Source: Rhodocyclus purpureus (GTDB lineage Bacteria; Pseudomonadota; Gammaproteobacteria; Burkholderiales; Rhodocyclaceae). Taken from it: a DNA stretch of 34,819 nucleotides. The first letter of the stretch is position 1. The number at the start of each line of letters is the position of its first letter. The position numbers and the translations under genes were made by a program. Positions 7,661-16,638 of the stretch are shown piece after piece. Under the pieces are notes generated by a model. That model did no database searches and had not been told where the DNA came from. It was given only the letters and a program-made list of their open reading frames with translations. The stretch covers positions 1-34,819 of the forward strand of contig NZ_NHRX01000023.1 of assembly GCF_016653115.1 (NCBI RefSeq). Direction: 5' to 3'.

Positions 7661-8644
7661 TCAGCCGCCGGTCATCGACATGAAGCGGACGACCTTGCCC
7701 GGGGCCTCGTTGAACTCGTGCCGCTCGGGCTTGCGCTCGATCGCCGCACGGAGCACGGCGTCGAGCTCGGCGTCGTCGGCACCGCCGCGCAGGAGCGGGC
7801 GGAAAGCCACTTGGTCCTCCTGGCCGAGACAAAGTTGCAGCGTTCCATCGACGGTCATGCGCACGCGGTTGCAGCTGGCGCAGAAATGCTGCGACAGCGG
7901 CGTGATGAAGCCGATGCTGAAGTCGCTCTCCGGGTCGACCAGGTAGCGCGCGGGGCCGCCACCGGCGACGACGCCGTCGACGAGGTGGAAGCGCTGCCTC
8001 AGTTCGGCGATGTGCGGTTGCAGGCTGCCGTAGCGGCTGGCGCGGCCGGTGGCGCCGATCGGCATCGTTTCGATCAGGCGCAGGACGAAATGCTGCTGCC
8101 TGCAGAAGTCGATCATCGCGTCGAGTTCGTCGTTGTTGCCGCCGGCGAGCCAGACCATGTTGATCTTGATGCGCGTGAAACCGGCCGCGCGCGCGTCCCG
8201 CAGTCCGCGCAGGACGTCGTCGAGCGCATCGCGATGCGTGATGCTGCAGAAGCGCTCGCGGTTCAGGGTGTCGAGGCTGACGTTGAGGCGGTCGACGCCG
8301 GCGGCGCGCAGGCTGGCCGCGTGCCGGGCGAGGTGCGTGCCGTTGGTGCTCAACGACAGGTCGGAGATGCCGGGGATCGCCTTGATCTGCCTGACCAGGT
8401 CGACGAGCCGGCCGCGCAGCAGCGGCTCGCCGCCGGTCAGCCGGACCCGCTGCAGCCCGTGACGCGCGAACAGCGCGATGAGCCTCACGATTTCGTCGAA
8501 GCGCAGCCAGTCCTCGGGCTCCTCGTAATCCTTGAAGCCTTGTGGCATGCAGTAGCTGCAGCGCAGGTCGCAGCGGTCAGTCACCGACAGGCGCAGGTAA
8601 TCGATGCGTCGGCCGAAGCGGTCGACCAGTGCGTTCGTGCTCAT
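7661..8644 (-). CDS. moaA: GTP 3',8-cyclase MoaA
   Basis: A 327-residue radical-SAM enzyme that starts molybdopterin synthesis from GTP. The radical-SAM cluster is C25-x3-C29-x2-C32 in RCDLRCSYC. LTGGEPLL follows. A second C-terminal cluster is in HFCASCNRVR with a later Cys (QLCLGQ). The protein ends in Gly-Gly, as MoaA requires. The start at 8644 begins MSTNALVDRFGRRIDYLRLS, normal for the family; a longer frame back to 8800 only overlaps napC in another frame. The gene begins 31 bp after napC and appears to continue that operon. Confidence 0.95.
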   Translation of the reverse strand: MSTNALVDRFGRRIDYLRLSVTDRCDLRCSYCMPQGFKDYEEPEDWLRFDEIVRLIALFARHGLQRVRLTGGEPLLRGRLVDLVRQIKAIPGISDLSLSTNGTHLARHAASLRAAGVDRLNVSLDTLNRERFCSITHRDALDDVLRGLRDARAAGFTRIKINMVWLAGGNNDELDAMIDFCRQQHFVLRLIETMPIGATGRASRYGSLQPHIAELRQRFHLVDGVVAGGGPARYLVDPESDFSIGFITPLSQHFCASCNRVRMTVDGTLQLCLGQEDQVAFRPLLRGGADDAELDAVLRAAIERKPERHEFNEAPGKVVRFMSMTGG

Positions 8645-8675
8645 GAGCGGCTGCCTCCGGCTTGCCTGTCTCCGC

Positions 8676-9326
8676 TTATTGCGCGCTCTCCGTGGCTTTT
8701 GCCGCTTCGAGGGTCGACTCGCCACTCGGCGCGATGACGGCTTTTTCCTCGAGCTTCTCGGCACCGATCCACTGTTCCACCGGCGGCAGCTGGTGGGCAA
8801 TTCCCTTGTGGCAGTCGATGCAGGTCTTGCCTGCGGCGAAGGCCTCCGGGTGGCGCGACGAGGCGCGGCGGCTCTGCTCAGTGTAATCCATGTAGTCGTA
8901 GTTATGACAGTTGCGGCACTCCTGCGAATCGTTCTTCTTCATCCGGTCCCATTCGTGCTTGGCCAGTTCGACGCGCTTGGCGTTGAATTTTTCCGGCGTA
9001 TCGATCGAACCGAGCAGGTGGTGCAGCACCTCGTTCGACGCCTGGATCTTGCGCAGGATCTTCGGCGTCCATTCCCTGGGCACGTGGCAGTCCGGGCAGG
9101 TCGCGCGCACACCGGTGCGGTTGGCGTAGTGCACCGACGCCTGGTATTCCTTATACACGTTGTCGCGCATCTCGTGGCAGGAGATGCAGAACTCCATCCG
9201 GTTGGTCGCCTCGAGCGCCGTGTTGAAACCGCCCCAGGCGACGACGCCGGCGATGAACAGCAGCGCTGCGGCTCCCCAGCCAGCGGCCTTGATACGGGCG
9301 ATCAGGCCTTTCTTGCTCTCGCTCAT
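8676..9326 (-). CDS. napC: NapC tetraheme quinol dehydrogenase
   Basis: A 216-residue membrane-anchored cytochrome c of the NapC/NirT family. One N-terminal transmembrane helix (about 15-38) is followed by four heme motifs: CISCH, CPDCH, CRNCH and CIDCH. It takes electrons from quinol and passes them to NapB in the periplasm. ATG 9326 overlaps the napB stop as ATGA. A C-terminal Ala/Glu-rich tail beyond the last heme is not needed for function. It is the last nap gene; moaA follows after 31 bp. Confidence 0.95.
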   Translation of the reverse strand: MSESKKGLIARIKAAGWGAAALLFIAGVVAWGGFNTALEATNRMEFCISCHEMRDNVYKEYQASVHYANRTGVRATCPDCHVPREWTPKILRKIQASNEVLHHLLGSIDTPEKFNAKRVELAKHEWDRMKKNDSQECRNCHNYDYMDYTEQSRRASSRHPEAFAAGKTCIDCHKGIAHQLPPVEQWIGAEKLEEKAVIAPSGESTLEAAKATESAQ

Positions 9327-9784
9327 TTCGTCGCTCCCTGAACATTCTTGGCGCTGCCGGGAATTCCCCGGAAGTTGTTCGCCACCAGCGGCTTGGCATC
9401 GGACTGCGGCACGTGGCACTGCAGGCAGAAGTAGCGCCGCGGCGAGATGTTGTCGAGCACCTTGCCGTCACGATCGCGGAAGTGCGTCGCGCTGACCTTG
9501 GCCGCGCCGGTCTCCTTGGCGTTCGCCCACGAGTGGCAGTCGAGGCAGCGGTTGAAGTTGCGCGTGACGTTGTAGTTCTTGATCGCGTGCGGGATCAGGG
9601 GGGGCTGCTGCTCGTAATTGCGCTCGATCGGCGGCCCGTCCTTTTCCATCTTGGTGATCTCGTTCACGCCGCCCTTGGCTTCGGGCGCCAGATCGAGCAG
9701 CGCTGTACCGGCCGCAATGGCGCCGCCGGCGAAGGTCGCTGCCATCAGCGCAACCAGCAGAAATCGGCTCGCAAGCTTGTTCAC
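9323..9784 (-). CDS. napB: NapB diheme cytochrome c subunit
   Basis: The 153-residue electron-transfer subunit of periplasmic nitrate reductase. A Sec-type signal peptide (about 1-26, ending GGAIAA) precedes two heme-binding sites, CLDCH (80-84) and CLQCH (120-124). GTG is taken as start at 9784, because AGGAGG lies just before it and the codon overlaps the napH stop as GTGA. No ATG gives a proper signal peptide. It passes electrons from NapC or NapH to NapA. Confidence 0.93.
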   Translation of the reverse strand: MNKLASRFLLVALMAATFAGGAIAAGTALLDLAPEAKGGVNEITKMEKDGPPIERNYEQQPPLIPHAIKNYNVTRNFNRCLDCHSWANAKETGAAKVSATHFRDRDGKVLDNISPRRYFCLQCHVPQSDAKPLVANNFRGIPGSAKNVQGATK

Positions 9785-10665
9785 GCTTCGTCCCTCCTTT
9801 TGTCGAATCGGTGAGTCATTCTGAATACGTCCTGGCTGCACACGTCGATGCAGCGACCGCAGTTGCTGCAATCGGCGGCGAGGATCAGCGCGCTGCCGCT
9901 GCCCTTGAGCGCCGGGCGGATCACCTGCGGTTCGGGGCAGACGCTGAAGCAGTCCATGCAGTCGGTGCAGCGGCTGCGCCCGGACGCCGCGACACGGACC
10001 AGCGCGCCGTGTCCGAGCAGGCTGTAGCAGGCGCCCATCGGGCAGAGATGGCCGCACCAGCCGTGCTGGGCGACGAAGAGGTCGTAGAGGAAGATGCCGA
10101 CAGCCGGCAACAGGGCGGCGCCGATACCGAAGATCAGCGCGCGCTGCAGCAGCGAGACCGGATTCACGAATTCCCAGACCATGCTGCCGGTGAGCAGGCA
10201 GGCGAGCAGGATGAAGCCGAGCAGCCACAACCGCGTCGATCTGGCCGGCGCGCTGCCCCCCTTGATGCCGAGGCGGCGCCGCAGCCAGGCGGCGCTGTCG
10301 GTGACCACGTTCATGGGGCAGGCCCAGGCGCAGAAGACGCGGCCGCCGAGCAGCAGGTAGATGACGGCGACGATGGCGGCGCCGAGCAGGGCGCTCGTCG
10401 CCGGCAGGTGGCCGGCGGTGAGCGACTGCAGCAGGACGAAGAGGTCGGTCAGCGGCACCATGTCGAGCGTCAGGCTGGCAGACAGGTTGCCCTTGATGAG
10501 CCAGATTCCGGCCAGTGGTCCGGCGAGGAACAGCGCGAAGATGCCGAACTGCGACAGCCGGCGCAGGATCAGCCAGCGGTGGGCGCGCAGGAAACCCTTG
10601 CTCTCGATCGCCTCGCTGCCCGGCATCTTGCCGGTGGCGGAGCCGAAGGATCTGGTCGCGGCCAT
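9781..10665 (-). CDS. napH: NapH quinol-oxidising ferredoxin-type membrane protein
   Basis: A 294-residue polytopic protein with four transmembrane helices (about 36-57, 88-108, 146-165, 176-197). It carries the two conserved CxxxCP pairs, C112/C116 and C204/C208, and two C-terminal [4Fe-4S] motifs starting at C233 and C266. With NapG it forms a quinol dehydrogenase route into NapAB, parallel to NapC. The start is 2 bp after the napG stop and the 3' end overlaps napB, so napGHB are tightly coupled. Confidence 0.94.
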   Translation of the reverse strand: MAATRSFGSATGKMPGSEAIESKGFLRAHRWLILRRLSQFGIFALFLAGPLAGIWLIKGNLSASLTLDMVPLTDLFVLLQSLTAGHLPATSALLGAAIVAVIYLLLGGRVFCAWACPMNVVTDSAAWLRRRLGIKGGSAPARSTRLWLLGFILLACLLTGSMVWEFVNPVSLLQRALIFGIGAALLPAVGIFLYDLFVAQHGWCGHLCPMGACYSLLGHGALVRVAASGRSRCTDCMDCFSVCPEPQVIRPALKGSGSALILAADCSNCGRCIDVCSQDVFRMTHRFDKRRDEA

Positions 10666-10667
10666 GC

Positions 10668-11492
10668 TCAGAAGCCCTCGCGCAAGCTGTCCGCGCCTGC
10701 GGGCGCCGGCGATGCAGCCGGCGAGTCAGCCGGCGCGCCGGGCAGGCGTGTTGCCATTTCGAGCTGTGGCGAGATCAGCGAGCCGCCGGCCTTCTCCTTT
10801 TCTTCCCAGCCGAGCCGGTAGTGCTCGCCGATCGCCCCCTTGGCGAGCTTGATCGGCAGCACCTTGATCGCCGCGACTTCGAGGACGCAGGATTTCTCGC
10901 ACTTGCCGCAACCGGTGCAGGCGTCCGAATGCACGGTCGGCAGGAGCATCGCGTGGCGGTCGGAGCGCGGGTTGTGCCGGTGCTCGAGCGTGATCGCGCG
11001 GTCGATCGCCGGGCAGACGCGGTAGCAGACGTCGCAGCGCAGGCCGAGGAAGTTGAGGCAGCTTTCGTGGTCGATCAGCACCGCAAGCCCCATGCGCGCG
11101 CGGTCGATGTCCTTGAGCGCCGGGTCGAGCGCGCCGCTCGGGCAGGCCTTGACGCAGGGGATGTCGGTGCACATCTCGCAGGGGATCTGGCGCGCCTCGA
11201 AGTACGGCGTGCCGGCGACCACGTTCTCGCCGAGATCGGCGAGGCGCAGCGTGTCGTACGGGCAGTCGCGCACGCACAGGCCGCAGCGGATGCAGGCGGC
11301 GAGGAAGTCGTCCTCGGGCAAGGCGCCGGGCGGGCGCAGCGCAACCGCCGGCAGCGCCCGCGCCTGGCGCGCGTGCAGGCCGACGCCGAGCGCGATCAGG
11401 CCGGCAGCGCAGGCGGCGCCGCTGACCTGGCCGAGGAACTTGCGCCGCGGCAGCGCTGGCGCCTTGGTCGCCGATTGCTTGGAGTCGTCCAT
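10668..11492 (-). CDS. napG: NapG ferredoxin-type quinol dehydrogenase subunit
   Basis: A 274-residue iron-sulfur protein exported by Tat: LPRRKFLGQ (14-22) followed by a hydrophobic alanine-rich stretch. Four ferredoxin cysteine groups follow: [43 protein letters not shown] and [12 protein letters not shown]. It works with NapH at the periplasmic side of the membrane. The Ala/Pro-rich tail is not part of the clusters. AGGGACGG before ATG 11492 serves as ribosome-binding site. The 56-bp gap to napA is the widest inside the nap part of the run. Confidence 0.94.
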   Translation of the reverse strand: MDDSKQSATKAPALPRRKFLGQVSGAACAAGLIALGVGLHARQARALPAVALRPPGALPEDDFLAACIRCGLCVRDCPYDTLRLADLGENVVAGTPYFEARQIPCEMCTDIPCVKACPSGALDPALKDIDRARMGLAVLIDHESCLNFLGLRCDVCYRVCPAIDRAITLEHRHNPRSDRHAMLLPTVHSDACTGCGKCEKSCVLEVAAIKVLPIKLAKGAIGEHYRLGWEEKEKAGGSLISPQLEMATRLPGAPADSPAASPAPAGADSLREGF

Positions 11493-11548
11493 CGTCCGTC
11501 CCTGCCCTGCATCCGCCTGTGCCTGTACTTATCCTCGTTGCGCCGCGC

Positions 11549-14095
11549 TCAGGCGCGCACCACCTTGACCGCGCACTTCTTGAAGTCGGTCTGCTTCGAG
11601 ATCGGGCAGGTGGCGTCGAGCACCAGCTTGTTCACCAGCCGGCCCGCGTCGAAGAAGGGGATGAAGACGAGGCCACGCGGCGGCTTGTTGCGGCCGCGCG
11701 TCTCGACGCGCAGCGAGATCTCGCCCCGCCGCGACGACACCTTGCAATTCATCCCGCGCTGCAGTCCGCGCGCCTTGGCGTCGTCCGGATGCATGAAGAC
11801 GACCGCGTCGGGGAAGGCGCGGTAGAGCTCGGGAACCCGCCGCGTCATCGACCCGGTGTGCCAGTGCTCGAGCACACGCCCCGTGCACAGCCAGAGGTCG
11901 AACTCCTTGTCCGGCGACTCGGGCGGCGGCTGGTAGGGCAAAGCGAAGATGTTGGCCTTGCCGTCCTTGGCGCCGTAGAAGCGGACGTCCTCGCCCTTCT
12001 TGACGTAGGAGTCGTAGCCCTCGCGGTAGCGCCACAGCGTTTCCTTGCCGTCGACGACCGGCCAGCGCAGGCCGCGCGCCTTGTGGTAGAGGTCGAAATC
12101 GGCGAGGTCGTGCCCGTGGCCGCGACCGAAGCGCGCGTATTCCTCGAACAGTCCCTTCTGCACGTAGAAGCCGAAGTGCGCCGACTCGTCGTTGCTGTAG
12201 TTGGCGATCGCGTGCGCGTTCACCTTCTTCAGCTCGGCGAGGCTGTACTTGTTCACCTCGCCGTTCTTGTAGAGCACGTCGAACAGCGTCTTGCCCTTGA
12301 GCGCCGGCTTTTTGGCGATCAGTTCGGCGGGCCACACCTCTTCCACCTTGAAGCGCTTCGAGAACTCGATCAACTGCCAGAGGTCGGAACGCGCATCACC
12401 GGGCCCCTTCACCTGCTGGCGCCAGAACTGCGTGCGCCGCTCGGCGTTGCCGAAGGCGCCTTCCTTCTCGGTCCACATGCAGGTCGGCAGGATCAGGTCG
12501 GCGGCCATCGCCGACACCGTCGGGTAGGGGTCGGAGACGACGATGAAGGTGTCCGGATTGCGCCAGCCCGGATACAGCTCTTCGTTGATGTTCGGTCCGG
12601 CCTGCATGTTGTTGTTGCACTGCTGCCAGTAAACCTTGACCTTGCTGTCCTTCAAGGCACGCGCCATGGCCACCGCGTGGTAGCCGGGTTTCTCGGGGAT
12701 CGTTCCTTCGGGCAATTGCCAGATTTCCTCGGCGTGCTTGCGGTGCTCGGGGTTGGCAACCATCATGTCGGCCGGCAGGCGGTGCGAGAAGGTGCCGACT
12801 TCGCGCGCGGTGCCGCAGGCCGACGGCTGGCCGGTGAGTGAGAACGGCCCGCAGCCGGGGGTCGAAATCTTGCCGGTCAAGAGATGCACGTTGTAGATCA
12901 TGTTGTTCACCCAGGTGCCACGCGTGTGCTGGTTGAAACCCATGGTCCAGAACGAGACGACCTTCAGCTTCGGGTCGGCGTACATCGCCGCCAGCGCATT
13001 CAGGTCCTTGACCGGAACGCCCGAGATCGCCGACACCTTCTCGACCGTGTATTCGGAAACGAACTTGGCGAATTCGTCGAAGCTGATCGGCTCGGACTTG
13101 TTGGCGTCGCCCTTGGGCTTGCCGTCGGCACCCGGGTAGCCGTTTTCCTTGGCGTCCTTCTCGAGCGCGTGGCCGGGACGCAGGCCGTAGCCGATGTCGG
13201 TGGCGCCCTTCTTGAAGTTCACATGCTTGGCGACGAAGTCCTGGTTCACGCGGCCGTTGCTGATGATGTAGTTGCAGATGAAGTTGAGGATCGCCAGGTC
13301 CGACTGCGGCTTGAATACGATCGGCAGGTCGGCGAGTTCAAAGCTGCGGTGTTCGAAGGTCGACATCACCGAGACCCTGCAGCTCGGATGCGAGAGGCGG
13401 CGATCGGTGATCCGCGTCCACAGGATCGGGTGCATCTCGGCCATGTTCGAGCCCCACAGCACGAAGGCATCGGCGCGCTCGATGTCGTCGTAGCAGCCCA
13501 TCGGCTCGTCCATGTTGAAGGTGCGCATGAAGCCGGTGACCGCCGAGGCCATGCAGTGACGCGCGTTCGGGTCGATGTTGTTCGAACGGAAGCCGGCCTT
13601 CATCAGCTTGGCCGCGGCGTAGCCTTCCCAGATCGTCCATTGCCCCGATCCGAACATGGCGATGGCGGTCGGACCGTCGCTCTTCAAGGTCGCCTTCCAC
13701 TTCTCGGCCATGATGTCGAAGGCCTTGTCCCAGGAGACCGGGGCGAACTCGCCGTTCTTGTCGTACTGGCCGTTCTTCATGCGCAGCATCGGCGTGCGCA
13801 GGCGGTCCTCGCCGTACATGATCTTCGACAGGAAGTAGCCCTTGATGCAGTTGAGCCCGCGGTTGACCGGTGCGTCGGGGTCGCCCTGGGTGGCGACGAT
13901 GCGACCGTCCTTGACGCCGACCAGCACCGAACAGCCGGTGCCGCAGAAGCGGCACGGCGCCTTGTCCCAGCGCGTGCCCGGGTCGGCCGCCGGATCCTTG
14001 GCCGCCAGCGCCGTTGCCGGCAGGCTGACGCCGGCCGCAGCGGCAGCCGCCGCAACCGCGTTGGTCTTGATGAAATCGCGTCGCGTCTGCTTCAT
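11549..14095 (-). CDS. napA: Periplasmic nitrate reductase catalytic subunit
   Basis: The 848-residue bis-MGD enzyme that reduces nitrate to nitrite in the periplasm. A Tat signal (TRRDFIK, residues 4-10) leads into a hydrophobic alanine run. The [4Fe-4S] cluster is bound by C48, C51, C55 and C83 (CRFCGTGC, then NCIKG). The molybdenum ligand is C181 in NARHCMASA, the expected place for NapA. Length and motifs are normal. The start overlaps the napD stop as ATGA. NapD should bind the Tat signal, NapB is the electron donor, and the cofactor genes lie downstream in the same run. Confidence 0.97.
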   Translation of the reverse strand: MKQTRRDFIKTNAVAAAAAAAGVSLPATALAAKDPAADPGTRWDKAPCRFCGTGCSVLVGVKDGRIVATQGDPDAPVNRGLNCIKGYFLSKIMYGEDRLRTPMLRMKNGQYDKNGEFAPVSWDKAFDIMAEKWKATLKSDGPTAIAMFGSGQWTIWEGYAAAKLMKAGFRSNNIDPNARHCMASAVTGFMRTFNMDEPMGCYDDIERADAFVLWGSNMAEMHPILWTRITDRRLSHPSCRVSVMSTFEHRSFELADLPIVFKPQSDLAILNFICNYIISNGRVNQDFVAKHVNFKKGATDIGYGLRPGHALEKDAKENGYPGADGKPKGDANKSEPISFDEFAKFVSEYTVEKVSAISGVPVKDLNALAAMYADPKLKVVSFWTMGFNQHTRGTWVNNMIYNVHLLTGKISTPGCGPFSLTGQPSACGTAREVGTFSHRLPADMMVANPEHRKHAEEIWQLPEGTIPEKPGYHAVAMARALKDSKVKVYWQQCNNNMQAGPNINEELYPGWRNPDTFIVVSDPYPTVSAMAADLILPTCMWTEKEGAFGNAERRTQFWRQQVKGPGDARSDLWQLIEFSKRFKVEEVWPAELIAKKPALKGKTLFDVLYKNGEVNKYSLAELKKVNAHAIANYSNDESAHFGFYVQKGLFEEYARFGRGHGHDLADFDLYHKARGLRWPVVDGKETLWRYREGYDSYVKKGEDVRFYGAKDGKANIFALPYQPPPESPDKEFDLWLCTGRVLEHWHTGSMTRRVPELYRAFPDAVVFMHPDDAKARGLQRGMNCKVSSRRGEISLRVETRGRNKPPRGLVFIPFFDAGRLVNKLVLDATCPISKQTDFKKCAVKVVRA

Positions 14096-14349
14096 GTTTG
14101 CGTCTCCTCTGAATCGAGCTCGTCGTCCGAATGCTGGTAGACCAGCGCCACCGAGAGCACCCCGGGGAAGTCGTGCAGCTTCACGTAGGTATCGGCAGCG
14201 GCGCTACCGTCGCTATCCTCGAGGGTGACGATCAGCACCCCCTGGTCGTTGCCGCCATGCACCTCGAGGCCCAGCACCGTCGCGAGCTGGGCGAGCAGCT
14301 CCGGGTGCCGTTCGGGCAGGGCGCGCAGGATCACGCTGGAAATGTTCAT
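14092..14349 (-). CDS. napD: NapD Tat-signal chaperone
   Basis: An 85-residue ferredoxin-fold chaperone that binds the NapA twin-arginine signal peptide during cofactor loading. The sequence starts [15 protein letters not shown] and has the family's [15 protein letters not shown] middle and LPGV-like [11 protein letters not shown] end. Its start overlaps the napF stop (ATGA) and its stop overlaps the napA start (ATGA), so napFDA are translationally coupled. Confidence 0.92.
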   Translation of the reverse strand: MNISSVILRALPERHPELLAQLATVLGLEVHGGNDQGVLIVTLEDSDGSAAADTYVKLHDFPGVLSVALVYQHSDDELDSEETQT

Positions 14350-14891
14350 GTCGGAATTCCGTGTTGATGTTCGTTGCGCTGTTCGCTGCGCTGTCCGGCG
14401 ATGGCGATCGCTCCGACCGGGCAGGTCGGCAGGCAGGCCCCGCAACCGGTGCAACGATCGGGGTCGAGCTCGGGAACGGCAACGCCGCCGAGCTGCAGGC
14501 GAAAGCGGATCGCCGCGACGGGACAGGCTTCGCCGCAGCTGCGGCAGACGACCTTGTCATGAGCGAGGCAGCGCTCGCCGATCTGCGCACGGATCGACCA
14601 CGGCGCATCGGCACGCTGCCAGGCGGCACGATCGAGCGCCGAAGTCGCGCAGGCGCTGACGCAGTCGCCGCAGAAGGTGCAGGAGGCCGGGTCGAAGGCA
14701 GCGACCGGATAGCCGCCCTCCCCGGGCTTGAGCAGGCTGCTGCCGCTCTTCACGCAGGCCGCCACGCAGTCGCCGCAGCGGCTGCAGCGGGAGATGAAAT
14801 CGCCCTCGGGCACGGCCCAGGGCGGGCGCAGCGGGAGCGAGGCGCGAGCGATACGGGCGCGCAGGAAACCGCGGCGTGCGTTATCGACCAC
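14346..14891 (-). CDS. napF: NapF ferredoxin-type protein
   Basis: A 181-residue cytoplasmic iron-sulfur protein, first gene of the nap operon. It has four cysteine groups: CSRCGDCVAAC, CTFCGDCVSAC, a shorter CRSCGEACP preceded by C-LAHDKVV, and CTGCGACLPTCP. NapF interacts with NapA in the cytoplasm and helps in its maturation. The start is a GTG at 14891 with GCGGAG upstream. Its N-terminal DNARRGFLR resembles a vestigial twin-arginine region, common in NapF. Confidence 0.92.
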   Translation of the reverse strand: MVDNARRGFLRARIARASLPLRPPWAVPEGDFISRCSRCGDCVAACVKSGSSLLKPGEGGYPVAAFDPASCTFCGDCVSACATSALDRAAWQRADAPWSIRAQIGERCLAHDKVVCRSCGEACPVAAIRFRLQLGGVAVPELDPDRCTGCGACLPTCPVGAIAIAGQRSEQRNEHQHGIPT

Positions 14892-14983
14892 TTTGGCAAG
14901 CTCCGCCGGGTACGCCGGACCGGCACAGGAATCTCCGCATCATCGCTGACTCACCGTTGACGAAGGATCGCTCGGACTTTTTC

Positions 14984-14989
14984 ATTATA
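14984..14989 (-). promoter_or_regulatory. Candidate -10 box upstream of napF
   Basis: On the minus strand a perfect TATAAT lies about 95 bp upstream of the napF GTG, in the 125-bp gap before the FmdE gene. The sequence at -35 distance (GTCCCG, 15012-15007) is poor, as expected for an activator-dependent promoter. I do not find a full FNR site (TTGAT-N4-ATCAA) at the usual -41.5 position. Confidence 0.4.
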
Positions 14990-15016
14990 GGTCAGCACGC
15001 GGAGGACGGGACGGCC

Positions 15017-15703
15017 TCAGCTGCGTCCGGGCCGGCGCTGCAACTGGAAAACCGCCGGATCGTCGGCATGGTCGATCAGGATGCGGCGCACGCGGTCCTG
15101 CCAGAGCTGGCCGAAGCTGGCACGCTCGGCGGCGCTCGCGCTGCCCGACAGGCAGCGCTGCAACAGGCTGCCGGTGCCGGGTACGGCAGGCACCGGCGAG
15201 AGATCGACCTCGGCATCGACGCTCGTTCCGTCGTCGATCCGGGTGAAGCGGAACGCCAGCGGCTGTTCGGTGCCGAACGCGAGCAGCTGGCGCCGGCTGA
15301 AGCGCCCGGCCAGGCCAGGGAAGCCACCGTCGCCGGCAGCACCGGTGAGCAGGGTGACGACGCTGGCGATGACGCCGCTGGCGCCGTCGTCGATCTTGTC
15401 GGCGAAGGCGACGCGGATGCCGCCGCGCTCGGGCAGTTGATCGCCGTAGAGCGCGGCGAGGCACAGGCGCGTCAGGTTGTAGGCGGCGGCGACGGTCGGG
15501 CACGAATGCCCGGCGAGTTTCACCGCGTCGAGATAGCCGTATTCGAGGATGCCACCCTGGGTCGCGCCGAGGAAATCGGCCAGCGGGTCACGCAGGAAGA
15601 TGAGCGGGGCTTCGTCGAAGAAAGCCGGGTAAGTCAGCGCTGGAGTGGGTGCTGAAATCGGCGCGGAACTCTGAGCAGAAAGCGGTCCTGCAGTTGGCGA
15701 CAT
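15017..15703 (-). CDS. FmdE-domain protein
   Basis: A 228-residue protein with a formylmethanofuran dehydrogenase subunit E-like core. The sign is LAGHSCPTVAAAYNL at 63-77, with the conserved His66 and Cys68 of the GHxCPx motif. The domain is common outside methanogens and its role there is not settled. It often sits near molybdenum or tungsten enzyme genes. The N-terminal 25 residues are Ser/Ala/Pro-rich and not a clear signal peptide. The gene is divergent from an NsrR-like regulator and begins 14 bp from an NsrR-type palindrome. That suggests control by nitric oxide or iron-sulfur status. It precedes the nap genes by 125 bp. Confidence 0.72.
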   Translation of the reverse strand: MSPTAGPLSAQSSAPISAPTPALTYPAFFDEAPLIFLRDPLADFLGATQGGILEYGYLDAVKLAGHSCPTVAAAYNLTRLCLAALYGDQLPERGGIRVAFADKIDDGASGVIASVVTLLTGAAGDGGFPGLAGRFSRRQLLAFGTEQPLAFRFTRIDDGTSVDAEVDLSPVPAVPGTGSLLQRCLSGSASAAERASFGQLWQDRVRRILIDHADDPAVFQLQRRPGRS

Positions 15704-15716
15704 GGCCGGAGCCTTA

Positions 15717-15739
15717 AAGCTGTATAATTTTTACATCTT
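15717..15739. promoter_or_regulatory. NsrR-type palindrome between fmdE-like and nsrR-like genes
   Basis: A 23-bp imperfect dyad with 11-1-11 layout: left arm AAGCTGTATAA, right arm TTTTACATCTT, around a central T. The architecture and the outer AAG-TGTA/TACA-CTT blocks match the known NsrR operator style (11-1-11 inverted repeat). It contains a perfect TATAAT at 15723-15728 on the plus strand, usable as the -10 of the regulator gene. Binding would block that promoter and, 14 bp from its start codon, the FmdE gene. Confidence 0.6.
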
Positions 15740-15797
15740 TGAGGTTAGCACCGCCGCCCCCCAGAATCAACACAATTTTTTACAAGCGATGCAGACC

Positions 15798-16232
15798 ATG
15801 CGCCTGAAGAACTTCACGGACTACACGCTGCGCACGCTGATGTTCCTGGCGCTCGAGCCCGGCCGCCTGGCAACGATTCCCGAGATCGCCGCAGCCTACG
15901 GCATCTCCGAAAATCATCTGACGAAAGTCGTGCATCAGCTCGGGCGCAGCGGCGTCATCGAGTCGCTGCGCGGCAAGGGCGGCGGCGTCCGCCTGGCTCT
16001 CCCGCCCGAGGCGATCCGGATCGGGCTGGTTGTGCGCCTGGCCGAGGGCGACGATGCGATCGTTTCCTGCCTGTCGGCAGACGCCGCGCCCTGCCCGATC
16101 GGCAGCGACTGCCTGCTCGCCGGGATCCTCGACGAGGCCATGGCGGCCTTCTACGCGGCGCTCGACGCCTACACGCTGGCCGACCTGGTCACCAACCGCC
16201 AGGCCTTGCAGCGCATCCTGCTGCGCGCCTGA
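15798..16232 (+). CDS. nsrR: Rrf2-family regulator, NsrR-like
   Basis: A 144-residue winged-helix protein, MRLKNFTDYTLRTLMFLAL at the start and YGISENHLTKVVHQLGRSG as recognition helix. Three cysteines, C91, C99 and C105, lie where Rrf2 regulators bind an iron-sulfur cluster. NsrR uses such a cluster to sense nitric oxide, and C91 and the last spacing (x5) fit. The first spacing is x7 rather than the x4 of Escherichia coli NsrR. An ATG at 15789 would add three residues; I prefer 15798 because the protein then starts as NsrR does. No strong ribosome-binding site is visible. The NsrR assignment rests on family signs and the adjacent box. Confidence 0.7.
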   Translation: MRLKNFTDYTLRTLMFLALEPGRLATIPEIAAAYGISENHLTKVVHQLGRSGVIESLRGKGGGVRLALPPEAIRIGLVVRLAEGDDAIVSCLSADAAPCPIGSDCLLAGILDEAMAAFYAALDAYTLADLVTNRQALQRILLRA

Positions 16233-16270
16233 CAGTCATGGCGAGTGCGCCACCTCGGCGCATGAAACGC

Positions 16271-16310
16271 CCCATTCGCGCCCATTCGCGCCCATTCGCG
16301 CCCATTCGCG
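16271..16310. repeat. Tandem repeat, 10-bp unit x 4
   Basis: Four perfect copies of CCCATTCGCG, directly after the regulator gene. They lie in the 406-bp gene-free stretch 16233-16638 between two convergent genes. There are no spacers, so this is not a CRISPR. It may come from replication slippage at the flank of the neighbouring inverted-repeat elements. Confidence 0.9.
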
Positions 16311-16317
16311 TCAATTC

Positions 16318-16432
16318 CGTCATTGCGAGGCGCGCAGCGCCGTGGCAATCCAGTTCGTCCTTCTGTCTCCACGCCCTGCACGATGCGAGACCTACGCACT
16401 GGATCGCCACGCCCTGCGGGCTCGCGATGACG
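16318..16432. repeat. Miniature inverted-repeat element, copy 1
   Basis: A 115-bp element with ends CGTCATTGCGAG and CTCGCGATGACG, inverted with one mismatch in 12. It carries internal inverted blocks (GTGGCAATCCAG near the left end, CTGGATCGCCAC near the right). This is the widespread non-coding element often mis-annotated as a small Arg-rich ORF. It has no coding capacity and depends on a transposase elsewhere. The gene-free stretch around it holds little else. Confidence 0.8.
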
Positions 16433-16472
16433 ATTACGCTCTCAGCCCCTCTGCATGCACTCCCGGCACTGC

Positions 16473-16586
16473 CGTCATTGCGAGGCGCGCAGCGCAGTGG
16501 CAATCCAGTTCGTCCTTCTGTCTCCACGCCCTTTGAATTACCAGCCCACGCACTGGGTCGCCACGCCCTGCGGGCTCGCGATGACC
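16473..16586. repeat. Miniature inverted-repeat element, copy 2
   Basis: A second copy in the same orientation, about 40 bp after the first. The first 60 bases are nearly identical to copy 1, including GCAATCCAGTTCGTCCTTCT. The centre differs, and the right end (CTCGCGATGACC) is changed by one base. Two head-to-tail copies between convergent genes suggest local duplication or repeated insertion at one site. Confidence 0.8.
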
Positions 16587-16638
16587 GGCTGAAGCTACTG
16601 GCAGCTGCGTCAGCACTTCGCAGCTTCACGTTGACCGT

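Noticed and set aside
14892-15016. FNR site upstream of napF
   Set aside because: Only a half-site like TTGAC is seen, and it lies downstream of the -10 box. There is no full TTGAT-N4-ATCAA.
16271-16586. CRISPR array
   Set aside because: The 10-bp units have no spacers, and the two larger repeats are inverted-repeat elements. No cas genes are present.
16189-16629. Arg-rich ORFs within the repeats
   Set aside because: They are translations of the miniature inverted-repeat elements, a known annotation artefact.
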